Notes under the pieces: model-generated
Databases searched by the model: none
Seen by the model: the letters and a program-made list of their open reading frames with translations, nothing else
Told to the model about the DNA's origin: nothing
DNA from: Azorinus chamasolen
Lineage: Eukaryota > Mollusca > Bivalvia > Cardiida > Solecurtidae
Assembly: GCA_963576725.1 (NCBI GenBank)
Contig: OY755244.1
Location: 80,661,620 to 80,725,619 of the forward strand
Direction: 5' to 3'
DNA length: 64,000 nt
Program-made: the position numbers and the translations under genes
Shown: piece after piece, positions 42,080 through 52,673 of the stretch
How positions within the stretch are numbered: the stretch's first letter is position 1
Layout of the letters: every line of letters begins with the position of its first letter

Positions 42080-42612
42080 ATGTACTTAATGAAAAGGTCT
42101 TTGATGAGCTGTATGGTCTCCCCCCCCCCTCCCCCTCCCCTTGTTCTTAGCTGGACGTCGCGATATAACTGAAATTATAATACATGCACTTTTGAAAAGA
42201 TGTAAAATCCGATACGGCATGGTACTGTGTAATTTATTGCACATTGTTGCACATTACTAATGATAAATATAGCTGAAAAGGGTTAATAGAGATACGAAGC
42301 TAAGACACTTCAAAGACTGCCTCTAAAATACCGAAAGCTTTGCTGTTTGATAATACACTGTAAAGAGAACGTGTGTATCATATAAACAGTATTCTAAAGT
42401 AACATGCATCATCAGAATGTTATCTGTTGTCCACTTTGTAGAATGAAAGGTAGAATGATAGCTTACAAAAAGATACCTAAAGTTTTATTATATGTACAGT
42501 GGAAAAGAGAGTCCACTTGGCTGCACAGTGATTTGTCATAGTAAGCTGTGACTATTGAAATATACATCATCCAAATATACGATAACAGAAGGACCCCTAT
42601 TCCGTTGTAAAC
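42080..42612. other. No gene; C-rich tract at 42120-42140
   Basis: A CCCCCCCCCCTCCCC tract; the remainder is unrecognised. Confidence 0.5.
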
Positions 42613-42616
42613 TTAA

Positions 42617-42858
42617 CCCTTCTCTTGCTGAATTTTAAAACACATTTCTCCTTCTTTACCCATGCCCTGTTGTATAATTACATATATTTTCACTGTGTAC
42701 ACGTATATCGCTGTGCAATCACTGCTGTGGAGTACATTGGTTGCACAATCAACTTGTAAATAGTGCGGACCCTGATGAGACAGCTCCTGCAGGAGCTGTC
42801 TCATCTGGGTCTTCACTATTTACAGGTAGGTACATTGACGTGAATAGCAAGCGAAGGG
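42617..42858 (+). mobile_element. TTAA-type MITE, subfamily E, copy 1
   Basis: TTAA 42613-42616 and 42859-42862; 242 bp. Ends CCCTTCTCTTGCTGAATTTT and CAAGCGAAGGG. Core GGACCCTGATGAGACAGCTC / GAGCTGTCTCATCTGGGTCT, apex CTCCTGCAGGAG. Confidence 0.9.
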
Positions 42859-42889
42859 TTAAAATTAATATTGTCTGCTCAAATATGGA

Positions 42890-42985
42890 TTGAAACACCT
42901 TGTATCATGAGTTACTCGGTGTCCTATCGGTATACAAGCTATTTGTTTATGCGAGTGAGGTCGCGGTAAGCGGGATAAGTTACGT
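42890..42985. mobile_element. Family N, right half
   Basis: GAGTTACTCGGTGTCCTATC, then TTGTTTATGCGAGTGAGGTC and GCGGGATAAG. Confidence 0.55.
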
Positions 42986-42989
42986 TTCA

Positions 42990-43918
42990 GGGCAAAACAA
43001 CATGTTATGGCATTCCGAGGCAGGGAAATAAACTATCCTACCATAGGACAGACTAAGAGATTGCGTTGTATGGCAAGAAACCGGAAGATAACACTCTATC
43101 GAAAAGTTACAAAACATGGCATCCAAAGTCAGGACAGAAAGATAACAGAATAGAACAGTCAGTTGATGATAACATCTAAAGAAAATAAATTTATGAATTC
43201 AATTAACACCCTGTATGACCAGTTCTATAGACTTTGTCTTCAGAAATTCAAACAAGCTGTTTTTATATTTACTCGGGTAGTTTTCCATTCTATTCATATT
43301 TTCGGAAACTGTACATAATTGAGTAATATTTAAAATGTGTAATGCATTACTGGGAGATAATTATATTTAGAACACTTGGTCATATTTATACATAAACATT
43401 TTAGACTGTTTAAGAAAATGCTTATTTGTAATCCTTTACGATTAAGTAGCTGGTTGCTACTTGAAGCAGTAAAACGGCAAAGCCAGATATACAAACAATA
43501 CTTTAACCTAATGTATTTTTCTTGAACATAGGCTATTTCCCTCGATATATAGTTTTTATTTACACCCAAGGTTGGCACGTGGCAAGCAAATTTGGAAATT
43601 AAGTAAACTCTGACAATGTTCGCTAAAACGCATGTGTAAACAAACATCTTAAGTTATATGTATTATATTGTTATAATAGTTATAAGTCGTACATTCTATA
43701 TTCTGATATGTCGAAATCAATGTCATTCTCTTACTGTATATAAATATTTGACTAAATACACAAATGCGTAGAATTTAAAGTCAAATTCAAAGGGAAGTAT
43801 TTAGAATAAAGAGCGTAAATTGTTTTTTATATATTTTTGAATAGTTATGAATATTAACAACATTTTCTTTTTGTTGCTTTTTCAAGGCTTTATCATTTTG
43901 AAAGCAATCGGTTTTAAT
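42990..43918. other. No recognised feature
   Basis: AT-rich. A 105-codon minus-strand frame (43330-43647) has no motif and is treated as chance. Confidence 0.4.
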
Positions 43919-43921
43919 GTA

Positions 43922-44125
43922 CAGTAAAACCTCTCAATAACGGCCACTAAATTGTGTTAATTAATTGGTATTTAGGGCAGGTGGATGCTTAAAGCAAGGT
44001 AAAAGTAAAACAGTACGCTCCTATAGGAGCGTTCTGTTATACTTTCACCTTGCTTTAAGCAGCCACCTGCATTTAACACAAAATACTTATTGTAATTCAG
44101 TGGCCGTTATAGAGAGGTTTTACTA
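43922..44125. mobile_element. Pogo-like MITE
   Basis: 204 bp. Left CAGTAAAACCTCTCAATAAC; the right end is mutated (TACTATATA instead of TACTGTA). Apex CGCTCCTATAGGAGCG intact. First of three pogo-like copies within 670 bp. Confidence 0.88.
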
Positions 44126-44184
44126 TATAAAAAGGGTTTTAATACATGTCCAAATTGAAAGTATATTATTTTCAGTTGCATAAA

Positions 44185-44387
44185 GTAGTACCTGTCTTAA
44201 GCGGGCATTCATTTATTGAACATAGGAGTCTTAACAAGCAGTGGGATGCTTGATGTAGGGCACAAGTAATGCAGAACGCTCCTATTGGAGCTTTCTGCAT
44301 TACTTTTGACCTGTATTAGGCTACCACCTGCCTTACATACTCATTATTAGACCTCTTTTTGATGACCGCTTAAGATAGGTTATACTG
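44185..44387. mobile_element. Pogo-like MITE, AAGCGGGCAT subtype
   Basis: TAGTACCTGTCTTAAGCGGG to CCGCTTAAGATAGGTTATAC; apex CGCTCCTATTGGAGCT. Confidence 0.8.
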
Positions 44388-44410
44388 TACTTGCACATTA
44401 GGTTGTAATA

Positions 44411-44590
44411 CAGTAGAACCCCTCTAATGTGACCACTTAAAGGATAAATATGGTGTCTTTATAAGCAGGTGGTTGCCTAATGCAGGACAAAAGTAATACA
44501 GAAAGCTTTTCTCCTGCATTAAGCTACCACCTGCATCTAACAACCAGAATTATACCTCTTTTAGGTGGTTGCATTAGCGGGGTTTTACTG
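44411..44590. mobile_element. Pogo-like MITE, CCCCTCTAATG subtype
   Basis: TA at 44409-44410. CAGTAGAACCCCTCTAATGT to inverse. The right inner arm is shortened (AGAAAGCTTTTCTCCTGCAT), giving 180 bp. Same end type as the copy at 692. Confidence 0.85.
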
Positions 44591-44592
44591 TA

Positions 44593-45290
44593 TATTTATC
44601 ACAAAGCAACACCTGTGTCACCGTGTGGAAATAAAACCAGGTAGCTTAAGTCTATAGAATACCTTAATGATGCTTAATAGAATATTAAATAAATTGCAAT
44701 ACACGATTTTAATAAAGTAGAAAGTGAGCATAATATATCAGTTACTGGGGATAGTGTAACTGATGGTTGCACCTTTACAAGTTCCTGTTGTTGTCTCCAC
44801 GGTCTTCATTTTTAGTATACACTATTTACACTATTATGTACACGCTATAAAACGTAGAAATAAACTACAATCAAAGTCCTACCTTAAGCAATATTCCTCA
44901 CCAGTAACATTACAAAATATTCCAAAATCAAACCAGTTTCATTGTTCAACGCAAGCGTAAGACAAGCCAATGTAACACTTTCCAGAACATTTGAAGAATG
45001 CATTCGGTTCTTTCGTCCGATGAAGAAAGTGAATTAAATATTTATCCTTAACACTGAGAAGACTATCAGAAACAACTACAGATTGAATGCAAAATCATGA
45101 AAACAAGATTATTGTATTTATCTGTATTACATCGCACCAATGCAATTAGTTTTAATTAGTATGCATAGTGTAAATAGTACAAAACCAATGGGATTGGAAT
45201 GTCGTATACATATCAACCATTATTATAAAGGGTTATCACACCGAATTGTATAATCAGACATCATACGTGACTGCTAGTGCTATTTAACAT
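44593..45290. other. No recognised feature
   Basis: AT-rich unique sequence. Confidence 0.4.
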
Positions 45291-45293
45291 TTT

Positions 45294-46160
45294 CAGTGAA
45301 ACCTCGATATCTCGAACTCGGATAACTCGAACTTCAAGATAACTTGAAGTAAACATTCGGTTCTTCCAAAATGTACAATACAGAATTGTTCTAAAAGATA
45401 TCACTACGCATATCTAGAAGCACATGTGACAGCTTAATGCAGGTTGAAAGTAATGCTGAAAGCTCCCATGGGACATTTGAGCATTACTTTAGACTTGCAT
45501 TAAAGATGTATTATGCGCATTGTTCGCATTAATCGATCAACATCAGAAGCTGTACACGTATACATGCAATGAAAATAATGCTTACAACCCACTTTCCGAC
45601 AGGATATATTTGTTCAGCTAAATAGTATCGCTATCCGAATACTGCTAAATTCTTTAAAAGGGGCCTCCATCTTAGAAACGGGGATTTTGTACGGAATTCA
45701 GCGGACATCTTCGGCCACGTTCTGAATGACTCGGAACATCGCTTTGAATATTAGTTAGGTTGTTACTACATGCACAATAGCTGACGCTGGTTGTTGGCCT
45801 ATATATACATCGAATGATTATTTCCAGTATGTAAATTTGAATGTACGACAGATTTCGGCCAATGGCAAACGTTGTTCCGTTGGTTTCCATAGAAATCTAT
45901 TTTAATATTTTTTCGACACAAACAACCATTTACTAACCGTGCTGTTGAGTGTTAAATAAGTGTTAAGGTTCATAGATTCCAATTCTGAAGTCAGTTTAAA
46001 ACGTAAAATTTGCGAAAATTTGCGGAAATTTGCGCAGCATACATCTTTAAGATGTGAAGTTAAGAAATTGTCCAGATAAGAAATATGATGGCGTGAACTT
46101 CCGTTGTCTCGATGTAACTTGCATGGCCCCTTGAAGTTCAGATATTGAAGTTCAACTTAT
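45294..46160. mobile_element. Pogo-like MITE, CTCGATATCTCG subtype, host
   Basis: CAGTGAAACCTCGATATCTC with ACTCGGATAACTCGAACTTC inside; arms AGCTTAATGCAGGTTGAAAG and GACTTGCATTAA. The right part (GGCGTGAACTTCCGTTGTCT, CTTGAAGTTCAGATATTGAA) follows the nested element. Confidence 0.65.
45504..46046. mobile_element. TTAA-flanked 543-bp element, unrelated ends
   Basis: TTAA 45500-45503 and 46047-46050. Ends AGATGTATTATGCGC and GCGCAGCATACATCT pair at 13 of 15 positions. Interior GC-richer than surroundings (GGACATCTTCGGCCACG, AATGGCAAACGTTGTTCCG). It lacks the CCCTTT start of the other TTAA families, so it is a different family using the same target. Confidence 0.75.
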
Positions 46161-46231
46161 ATGAAATACGTTGGTATAATAATTATACAATCAAAATAAA
46201 ATTCCAAAAAGGGAATTAATATAATACATGA

Positions 46232-46397
46232 ATACTTGAATGGTTCTGATCTATTTTTTCGACCACTAAGGGCATTTTAAAAAGATTACCATGTCAAAAT
46301 ACACGTCACATTTTTGTTATATGCATTCAGCCATAAATTAAAGAGAACAATATATCTTTGAAAAAGGCCCTATATTAGATCAGAGCCATTCAAGTAT
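46232..46397. repeat. Inverted repeat pair, 21 bp
   Basis: ATACTTGAATGGTTCTGATC at 46232 faces AGATCAGAGCCATTCAAGTA at 46377. Possibly a small MITE of unknown family. Confidence 0.55.
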
Positions 46398-46547
46398 AAT
46401 AATTATCGTTATAAGAAAATTAAAAATAGGCTCTATAATTGATAAAAATTTAAATCTTTGAGAACAATTTACATTATTGATGTTAGATTCTAATTTTATC
46501 TCTAACATCTTTGTTACAGTGGACACTTACATCTATGATTTGCTTCA

Positions 46548-46685
46548 CCGGAACAAATGCTCTATTTATCACACTGGTTTCAAAACAACACAATTCAAAA
46601 ATGTTTCCTTTTTCTAGTAAATGCTCCTTTTCGGTAGATTTATTCCGAAGAGGTTGGATCTAAAAATAGCCTATGAGGTAATGGT
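46548..46685. mobile_element. TTAA-type MITE, subfamily D, right half
   Basis: AAATGCTCTATTTATCACAC through TTCGGTAGATTTATTCCGAA to CCTATGAGGTAATGG. The left half is lost. Confidence 0.65.
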
Positions 46686-46747
46686 TTAATACAAAACACA
46701 CGACGGTTTCAGCAGTAGAAAAGTTACTCCAGCAGACTGAGCATTAA

Positions 46748-46989
46748 CCCATCTCTTGCTGAATTTTAAAATACATTTCTCCTTCTTTACCCATGCCCTG
46801 TTGTATAATTACATATATCTTCACTGTGTACAAGTATTTCGCTGTGCAATCACTGCTGTGGAGTGCACTGGTTGCACAATCAAGTTGTAAATAGTGCAGA
46901 CCCTGATGAGACAGCTCCTGCAGGAGCTGTCTCATCTGGGTCTTCACTATTTACAGGTAGGTATATTGACGTGAATAGCAAGCGAAGGG
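46748..46989 (+). mobile_element. TTAA-type MITE, subfamily E, copy 2
   Basis: TTAA 46744-46747 and 46990-46993; exactly 242 bp like copy 1. About a dozen substitutions separate them by eye. Confidence 0.9.
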
Positions 46990-47034
46990 TTAAAACATAT
47001 CCCGCTAGACGGTACCCGGTTCTTATCTGTAAAC

Positions 47035-47095
47035 ATATTGGATCCAGATGAGACGCCAACGTCTTATCAGAATCCAACTTGTTTGACACTCGGTC
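47035..47095. mobile_element. Family N, compact copy
   Basis: CATATTGGATCCAGATGAGA, CGCCAACGTCTTATCAGAAT, CCAACTTGTTTGACA: both sides of the hairpin with a short apex. Confidence 0.6.
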
Positions 47096-47099
47096 TATA

Positions 47100-47654
47100 G
47101 TTTCTCAAACGCTTGATCTAACAGGAAGTAGTTAAAATTACACCAGATCCAAACATTCGGAACACTTCAGCTATTTTCTACCAAGTATTCTATACTCCGA
47201 ACCCTGACGGAATTAGACGAGTCGTTACGAATGCGGATCCAAATTTGAGCCGACAATTGTTTTTCACAGCGGGTACGGCTGATAATGCCATATAAATCAC
47301 AATGTATTTGTCAATTTATTCATTGTCTGGTAGCTTGTCAGACTGGGTGACTGTGTAACATTTCGGTATATGATTGTTGACACGTTATTTAACAGAGTGA
47401 AATCAACCGCTTTATCTGTCTATAAGGCCATACACATAATCAATTTCACTCAAAACTGAGACATTATACTCTCAATTAAAATTCTGACACGCTGAAATTA
47501 TCTTCCTATTTCTGAATATATTGTGCTACAATAAAAAAATACGAGTTGTCAACCACAGTGGATCAAAATATTCTCATCAGTCGGAGCGTTGCTTTCTCTA
47601 GGCTAACCATTTACAAGCTGTTAACCCTTTCTGCACTTTCTCTCGCAGCATCTC
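47100..47654. other. No recognised feature
   Basis: No supportable gene or repeat. Confidence 0.4.
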
Positions 47655-47658
47655 TTAA

Positions 47659-47900
47659 TCCTTTCCCTTTTCTGTGTTTATTCCAAATTTCAACACCTAT
47701 TGAATATTCATGGACAAACTATTTATAAAGAATTATCTAAGGTGGAATATTGTAGCCATTTTAGAAACTAAAGACAAAAATGGTATCAAATTCCATTAGC
47801 AAACAGAACAAACACTGATCAGACGGCTCCTCTAGGAGCCGTCTGATCTGTGTCTTCTCTGTTTGCAAATGCGTGAAAACACGTTTATATGTAGAAAGAG
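47659..47900. mobile_element. TTAA-type MITE, subfamily B2
   Basis: TTAA 47655-47658 and 47901-47904. CCTTTCCCTTTTCTGTGTTT to TATGTAGAAAGAG; collinear with 23652-23901 including TTGAATATTCATGGACAAA and the CTCCTCTAGGAG apex. Confidence 0.8.
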
Positions 47901-47974
47901 TTAACTATTAATGTCTACCCAAAAACTGATGTTGCGTTTTTTTATTTACTTTCATTCGTTCACGTTTTGAGTAT

Positions 47975-48095
47975 TGACCGAGTGGAAGGCATCCTGGATC
48001 TTGGTGAGAAGCGGAATTACCCGGCGCCTTATTAGGACCATAGGACCCAACCTGTTTGCAAATGGCTTGTCATGATTAGCCGGATAATAGTGAAA
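47975..48095. mobile_element. Family N copy
   Basis: GAAGGCATCCTGGATCTTGG, CGGCGCCTTATTAGGACC, CCTGTTTGCAAATGGCTTG, decayed. Confidence 0.5.
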
Positions 48096-48114
48096 CACCC
48101 AATCAAGTGCTTAA

Positions 48115-48298
48115 CCCATTCCCTCATAGGCTATTTTTAGATTCAACCTCTTTGAATAAATCAACCGAAAGGAGCATTAACTAGAGAAAATGAATATTTT
48201 AGAATTGTGTAGTTCTGAAACCATGTTCTATTTATCACAATGATTTCAAAATGTGACTTTTACAAAGGCACAGAAAGGCGTATTTATGGAGGAAAGGG
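48115..48298. mobile_element. TTAA-type MITE, subfamily D, hairpin deleted
   Basis: TTAA 48111-48114 and 48299-48302. The two arms join as ACCATGTTCTATTTATCACA. 184 bp. Confidence 0.82.
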
Positions 48299-48399
48299 TT
48301 AAGCAGAAACTACAAATGGAGGGGAACATCTCATGCATCGTTACAAATATACTTTGATATTTATAGGAAAGATTACGTCTGTCAAATTCCCGTATTTAA

Positions 48400-48653
48400 C
48401 CATTTCTTTCATATAACGCCTTTTCACGCATGTTCACAGTAGATCAAGATCAGAGATCTCTTATAGGACTCCTATCAGGGTCTGCTCTGTTTGCTTATGG
48501 AAATTTACAGAAATTTACAGAATCTGATCTGATTTTACAGTCTCCGCCATGATAAAAACAAATCCACTATCATGCTCTATCTATTTTACTGATTTTGCTC
48601 ATGAATATTAATGAGATGATCGAGTTTTGAATAAATGTTAAACAGGGAAAGGG
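48400..48653. mobile_element. TTAA-type MITE, subfamily B/C, decayed
   Basis: TTAA 48396-48399 and 48654-48657. Degraded core AGATCAAGATCAGAGATCTC / CTATCAGGGTCTGCTCTGTT; AAATTTACAGAAATTTACAG is a small internal duplication. Confidence 0.7.
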
Positions 48654-48814
48654 TTAATCGAAAAATATTTTTTTCAAAAAAAAAAAACTATTGTCAAAAT
48701 GTATCCATCTTCAGATTCAACAAAGAACTACGAATTGCTATCATATTATGTCAGTCGTAACATAACTTAGTAACATAACACTGTAACAGAAAGTGACAAG
48801 CGGGGGTTTACGCA

Positions 48815-48980
48815 AACGTAAAATGACTGCGTAAAACAAGTTTAAGCAGGATAGAAGATAAAACAGAGAGCAATATTATTTAGTAATTTTGATTCAGAGA
48901 TGCATGGGGCATTTTAAAATGATTGCAGAATGAGGAAAATGCTTTAATAAGATATTATTTTTGCTGAAAACGATATTTGA
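48815..48980 (+). repeat. Family L, uninterrupted copy
   Basis: GGGGGTTTACGCAAACGTAA, ACTGCGTAAAACAAGTTTAA, then GCAGGATAGAAG and GAGAGCAATATTATTTAGTA. It is the empty-site counterpart for family M. Confidence 0.7.
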
Positions 48981-48989
48981 AGCACTTAA

Positions 48990-49169
48990 CCCTTTCGCTG
49001 CCAATGCCGGATCTGTGATTACCTATGCAAGTAACTCGGCGTCTCATCAGGATCCAAACTGTTTGTTACTTTTACTATGTTTTTGAAACAATAATGAAGA
49101 AAATCAAAAGAATGAAAATTTGTAGCAGACGACAAAGTTAGCAGACGACAGAGTTTGGCAGCGAAAGGG
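48990..49169. mobile_element. TTAA-type MITE, subfamily A, 180 bp
   Basis: TTAA 48986-48989 and 49170-49173. Identical plan to 32146 but missing the first hairpin arm (CTATGCAAGTAACTCGGCGT). Confidence 0.87.
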
Positions 49170-49354
49170 TTAAAGAAGGGAATATGGACATTTGGAAACC
49201 CAGAAATATACTTAGTTCTCATGTGATGTTTTAGGCACTGATAAGACCTTTTGACAGTCACTTTGAAAGACGTAAGCTCAAGCATGCTTTTAAAGTGTAT
49301 AGCTGCGATTAAAGGATCTTTTCTTACTACTGAAATAAGCAAATGTTCCTCTAA

Positions 49355-49495
49355 ACAGGTATACTACGTTGTGACCACTTTTTAGAATAGTCTCGAAGAG
49401 ACGATTCTAAAGAAAGATCACAACATAGGGTTTGGGGGATAAATAAAGAAGTTATTCTTGAAAATGTTTTAATTTACGCATCTTATCTGAGTATC
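49355..49495. mobile_element. Hairpin family G copy
   Basis: TACGTTGTGACCACTTTTTA / AAAGAAAGATCACAACATAG around GTCTCGAAGAGAC, then GGATAAATAAAGAAGTTATT as at 38.7 kb. Confidence 0.7.
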
Positions 49496-49649
49496 TACAT
49501 ATCAATATTTGTCTCGTTAGTTTTTGCCGGCAAAATTTGGCAAAGAGACTAGCTCAATGTTTATATAAACAACTGCTGTTTCCCGCACTTGAATTGTATG
49601 GCCGAAACATAAAACCCTAACATGAATAGTAAAATATCTAGCAGATATG

Positions 49650-49941
49650 GTTTTATTACGTAATTTTGCAGGCTTCTAAAAGTCAGGCGGTAGCTTAATG
49701 CAGGATGAAAGTGATTCAGAATTCTGTATTACTTTCGTTCTACACTAAATAACCACATGCTTTTAACCCTTTCGCTGCCAAACTCTGTCGTCTGCTAACT
49801 CCTGATGAGACGCCGAGTTACTCGGCGTCTAATCTGGATCCAAACTGTTTGCATAGGTAATCACAGATCCGGCATTGGCAGTGAAAGGGTTAAAGACACC
49901 AATGTTTATTCTTGAACTTATCGTTTTAGAGGAGTTGACTG
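49650..49941. mobile_element. Pogo-like MITE, host of an A element
   Basis: Arms CAGGCGGTAGCTTAATGCAG and CTAAATAACCACATGC; end TTTAGAGGAGTTGACTG before TA. Interrupted at TTAA 49763-49766. Confidence 0.68.
49767..49889. mobile_element. TTAA-type MITE, subfamily A, 123 bp (nested)
   Basis: TTAA 49763-49766 and 49890-49893. An internal deletion removes the stretch between GTCTGCTAACT and CCTGATGAGACGCC, the smallest TTAA-flanked copy here. Confidence 0.85.
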
Positions 49942-49942
49942 T

Positions 49943-50357
49943 ACTTACTAGCGGTATTTCAAAATCAAAAGAATACATCCTGATTTACATACCTGTGAAT
50001 GGGGTTATATTTAGAGACCCTACGAGAGGTGCCCAGATTATTTCTGAACAAAACTAAAATAACAGTTAAGTCTTACCTGAATGCATTTTATGTAACACAT
50101 GCTCTATATGGGACCCGTGATAGTCGTATATCATCATACAACAAGTTTGCCATGATTCCAAAGTCTTATGCAAAAGCATCGCGTTTAACAAACTTCAACT
50201 TGTCACCACCTTTCCACGTTTTCTGATGTAGCATACTTTCTTCGCCCATAACTTCCGCCCAAGTAATATATCAGGGAGTGACAAAGTATTTCCACTAATT
50301 ACATTTCAGTCACAGATAAAGCTTCCAAGATGTGGCCCTGCGCTTCTGAAGTTGTGT
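49943..50357. other. No recognised feature
   Basis: Frames of 60 and 75 codons on the plus strand without a recognisable domain. It adjoins the Ig-like fragment. Confidence 0.4.
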
Positions 50358-50521
50358 CATGCTTCTAAAAGTTGTATATAGTTCTCTTGGACACCCATAG
50401 TTTCGATGTCATCTGTCTTTGAGTTGGCGGGTTCACTTTTGTGATCAAACGGCCAACCACATGTATAATCTCCGGCGTTGTCACCGTAGGCCGTCTCCTT
50501 AACTTTGCCCTTGAAGCATTG
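50358..50521 (-). pseudogene. Ig-like domain fragment (last exon or relic)
   Basis: A 54-codon minus-strand frame ending in TGA at 50358-50360. It contains KETAYGDNAGDYTCGW, where DNAGDYTC matches the DxGxYxC signature of the F strand of immunoglobulin folds. The tail is polar and ends YIQLLEA. No membrane segment or GPI signal is seen. The only upstream Cys is 20 residues before YTC, too close for the Ig disulphide partner, so the first half of the domain would lie in another exon. An AG precedes GGCAAAGTTAAG, a possible acceptor. An in-frame stop lies just upstream, so it is either a 3'-terminal exon or a relic. No other exon was found in the window. Confidence 0.4.
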
Positions 50522-50606
50522 TCAAACACCGAATTGCGCTATAACCCAATTTGATAGTGAATATTCTTCATGGAGCCTACATAAATGCTATATTCAATGA
50601 TTTTAA

Positions 50607-50848
50607 CCCTTCGCTTGCTATTCACGTCAATATTCCTACCTGTAAATAGTGAAGACCCAAATGAGACAGCTCCTGCAGGAGCTGTCTCATCAGGGTCTGC
50701 ACTATTTACAAGTTGATTGTGCAACCAGAACACTCCACAGCAGTGATTGCACAGCGAAATACTTGTACACAGTGAAGATATATGTAATTATACGACAGGG
50801 CATGGGCAAAGAAGGAGAAATGTGTTTTAAAATTCAGCAAGCGAGGGG
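50607..50848 (-). mobile_element. TTAA-type MITE, subfamily E, copy 3 (inverted)
   Basis: TTAA 50603-50606 and 50849-50852; again 242 bp. Its inverse aligns without gaps to copies 1 and 2. Confidence 0.9.
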
Positions 50849-50852
50849 TTAA

Positions 50853-51190
50853 GCTCTTCTGAATGCTTCTATAAGCATGAATAGTCCCCTAAAGCCCTAA
50901 CACGACATCCTCCACTTTGTCACATTACGTACCATAAAACTTGCATGTAAACTCATGTATTAGCTACAATACAGCTGATAACTTACACAAGCCTCGACCA
51001 TCTCGTGCATGAACTTGACAGTGCACGATTTTCTTTTGTTAAAACATAAGCTGGGTACCTCTCGTAGTATAAATAATCCGGTTTAGTGTAGCTTATATAA
51101 CACGTTCAAACAGTGTAAATAAAGATTAAAGCTTTCTTGTCATTTGTCTGCAATTATGAGTAAATTGGACATTAAATCAACAGAAAAAAA
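50853..51190. other. No recognised feature
   Basis: Nothing identified. Confidence 0.4.
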
Positions 51191-51199
51191 ATGTTTTTA

Positions 51200-51275
51200 T
51201 TGATCAGTCTTCAGAATCGTTTCAAATATGGCCACAATATAGAGTTAGTTCGAGAAATAAAGTTTGGCACTGCAA
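51200..51275. mobile_element. Hairpin family G, half copy
   Basis: TTCAGAATCGTTTCAAATAT, GGCCACAATATAGAGTTAG, GAGAAATAAAG: right arm only, diverged. Confidence 0.5.
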
Positions 51276-51562
51276 CGTTAATTATTGAGGTTTCTGGAGG
51301 AAAAACTGGTCTCGTTCAGAAATATGACGAATGACTTCTCCTTGACTGTTGGTGCTACTCATAAAATAAACAAACCTTTCACTAATTAATCGGTACCCAT
51401 GTTTTCAAATGTTTGGGATTCTCTCGAATATCGCATCTGTATGGTCGAACTACACCGGGTATTCAAACAACTATACAACTTCACTAAGCAGTAACCGCGG
51501 TATATTGTTAAGTGGAACATGAGCCATGTTTGACTTGTTTGAAAAAGTTAAAATAATATATA

Positions 51563-51765
51563 CAGTAAACCTCTCTATAACGGCCACTAAATCGTGTTAA
51601 TTAGTTGAGTATTTAGGGCAGGTGGCTGCTTAAAGCAAGGTGAAAGTAAAACAGAACGCTCCTATAGGAGCGTTCTGTTTTACTTTCACCTTGCTTTAAG
51701 CTGCCACATGCATTTAACACAAAATACTTTATGTAATTTGGTGGTCGTTATAGAGAGGTTTTACT
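51563..51765. mobile_element. Pogo-like MITE
   Basis: CAGTAAACCTCTCTATAACG to AGAGAGGTTTTACTA. Palindromic core intact with CGCTCCTATAGGAGCG. Confidence 0.88.
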
Positions 51766-51817
51766 ATAATCTTCCCTTTCCTGCCAATGCATGTATCACT
51801 ACATCGTACCATCGATT

Positions 51818-52000
51818 ACAGAAGAACCTGTCTTAAACGACCATTCATTTCTTGAACATAGGGGTCTTAACAATCAGGCGGTTGCTTAATGCAGGGCAAC
51901 ACAGGTCTGTATAGCAGGTGGTAGCTTAATGCAGGGCAACACAGGTCTGTATAGCAGGTGGTAGCTTAATGCAGGTCAAATGAAAATCCTCTATAAATGT
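51818..52000. mobile_element. Pogo-like MITE, left half with 40-bp tandem repeats
   Basis: CAGAAGAACCTGTCTTAAAC then GTGGTAGCTTAATGCAGGGC repeated with period 40 bp (51901, 51941, partial 51981). The right arm is absent. Confidence 0.72.
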
Positions 52001-52004
52001 ACCA

Positions 52005-52482
52005 AGCTTAACTCAATCCGAGTTTGATTGTAGGATTTTTCATGAAACTATTTCAATAACCTTTTTACGCTAAAGACCACTGTGCCAACGGAGAATAAGC
52101 ACAATGACGTCACACACTAACGACAGTTAGTCTGAGCCTGTGAACCATGAGCCGGAGTAGAAGAAATTTCAAGCATGATGACCGTGGCAGCTATTTGTAT
52201 ATTAAACCAGGGAATACTTGTAAAAACGACATTTATCGGATATGGTGATAGCACTGATACAGACATATTGACAGCTATATACATACGCACTGAAAAAAAC
52301 ATTATTCGAAGACAGCACTAAATGCTTGGTTTAACCTTTCAAATTGATAGGTATTTTTTATTTCAAACTGGTACATGGACAAGGTAGTAAGCACGATGCG
52401 ATAACGTATTATTCAGCTGTCAATACCGTCCATGGTTTATGAAAATATTGGATAAACCTTCAGTCTCATATTACTGCTGTAA
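52005..52482. other. No recognised feature
   Basis: Nothing identified. Confidence 0.4.
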
Positions 52483-52484
52483 TA

Positions 52485-52672
52485 CAGTAAAAACTCAATA
52501 CTATCAGAGTTTAGTAATGAAGAATGGATGCCACTGCTTAATGACGGGTGAATGTCACGCAGAAAGCTCATCTAGGACCTTTTTCATGACTTTCACCCTG
52601 CATTAAGTTGTCACCTACCTTAAAGACGGATAACGATACTAGTTTTAATGCTCTAACCATAGGGGTTTTCTA
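52485..52672. mobile_element. Pogo-like MITE, diverged, abutting the next
   Basis: CAGTAAAAACTCAATACTAT to CATAGGGGTTTTC; arms CCACTGCTTAATGACGGGTG and CACCCTGCATTAAGTTGTCA. Its right end TA is the left TA of the following copy. Confidence 0.75.
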
Positions 52673-52673
52673 T

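Noticed and set aside
42613..42816. 67-codon frame conserved in three places
   Set aside because: Conserved because it is the antisense reading of the subfamily E MITE, not because of protein selection.
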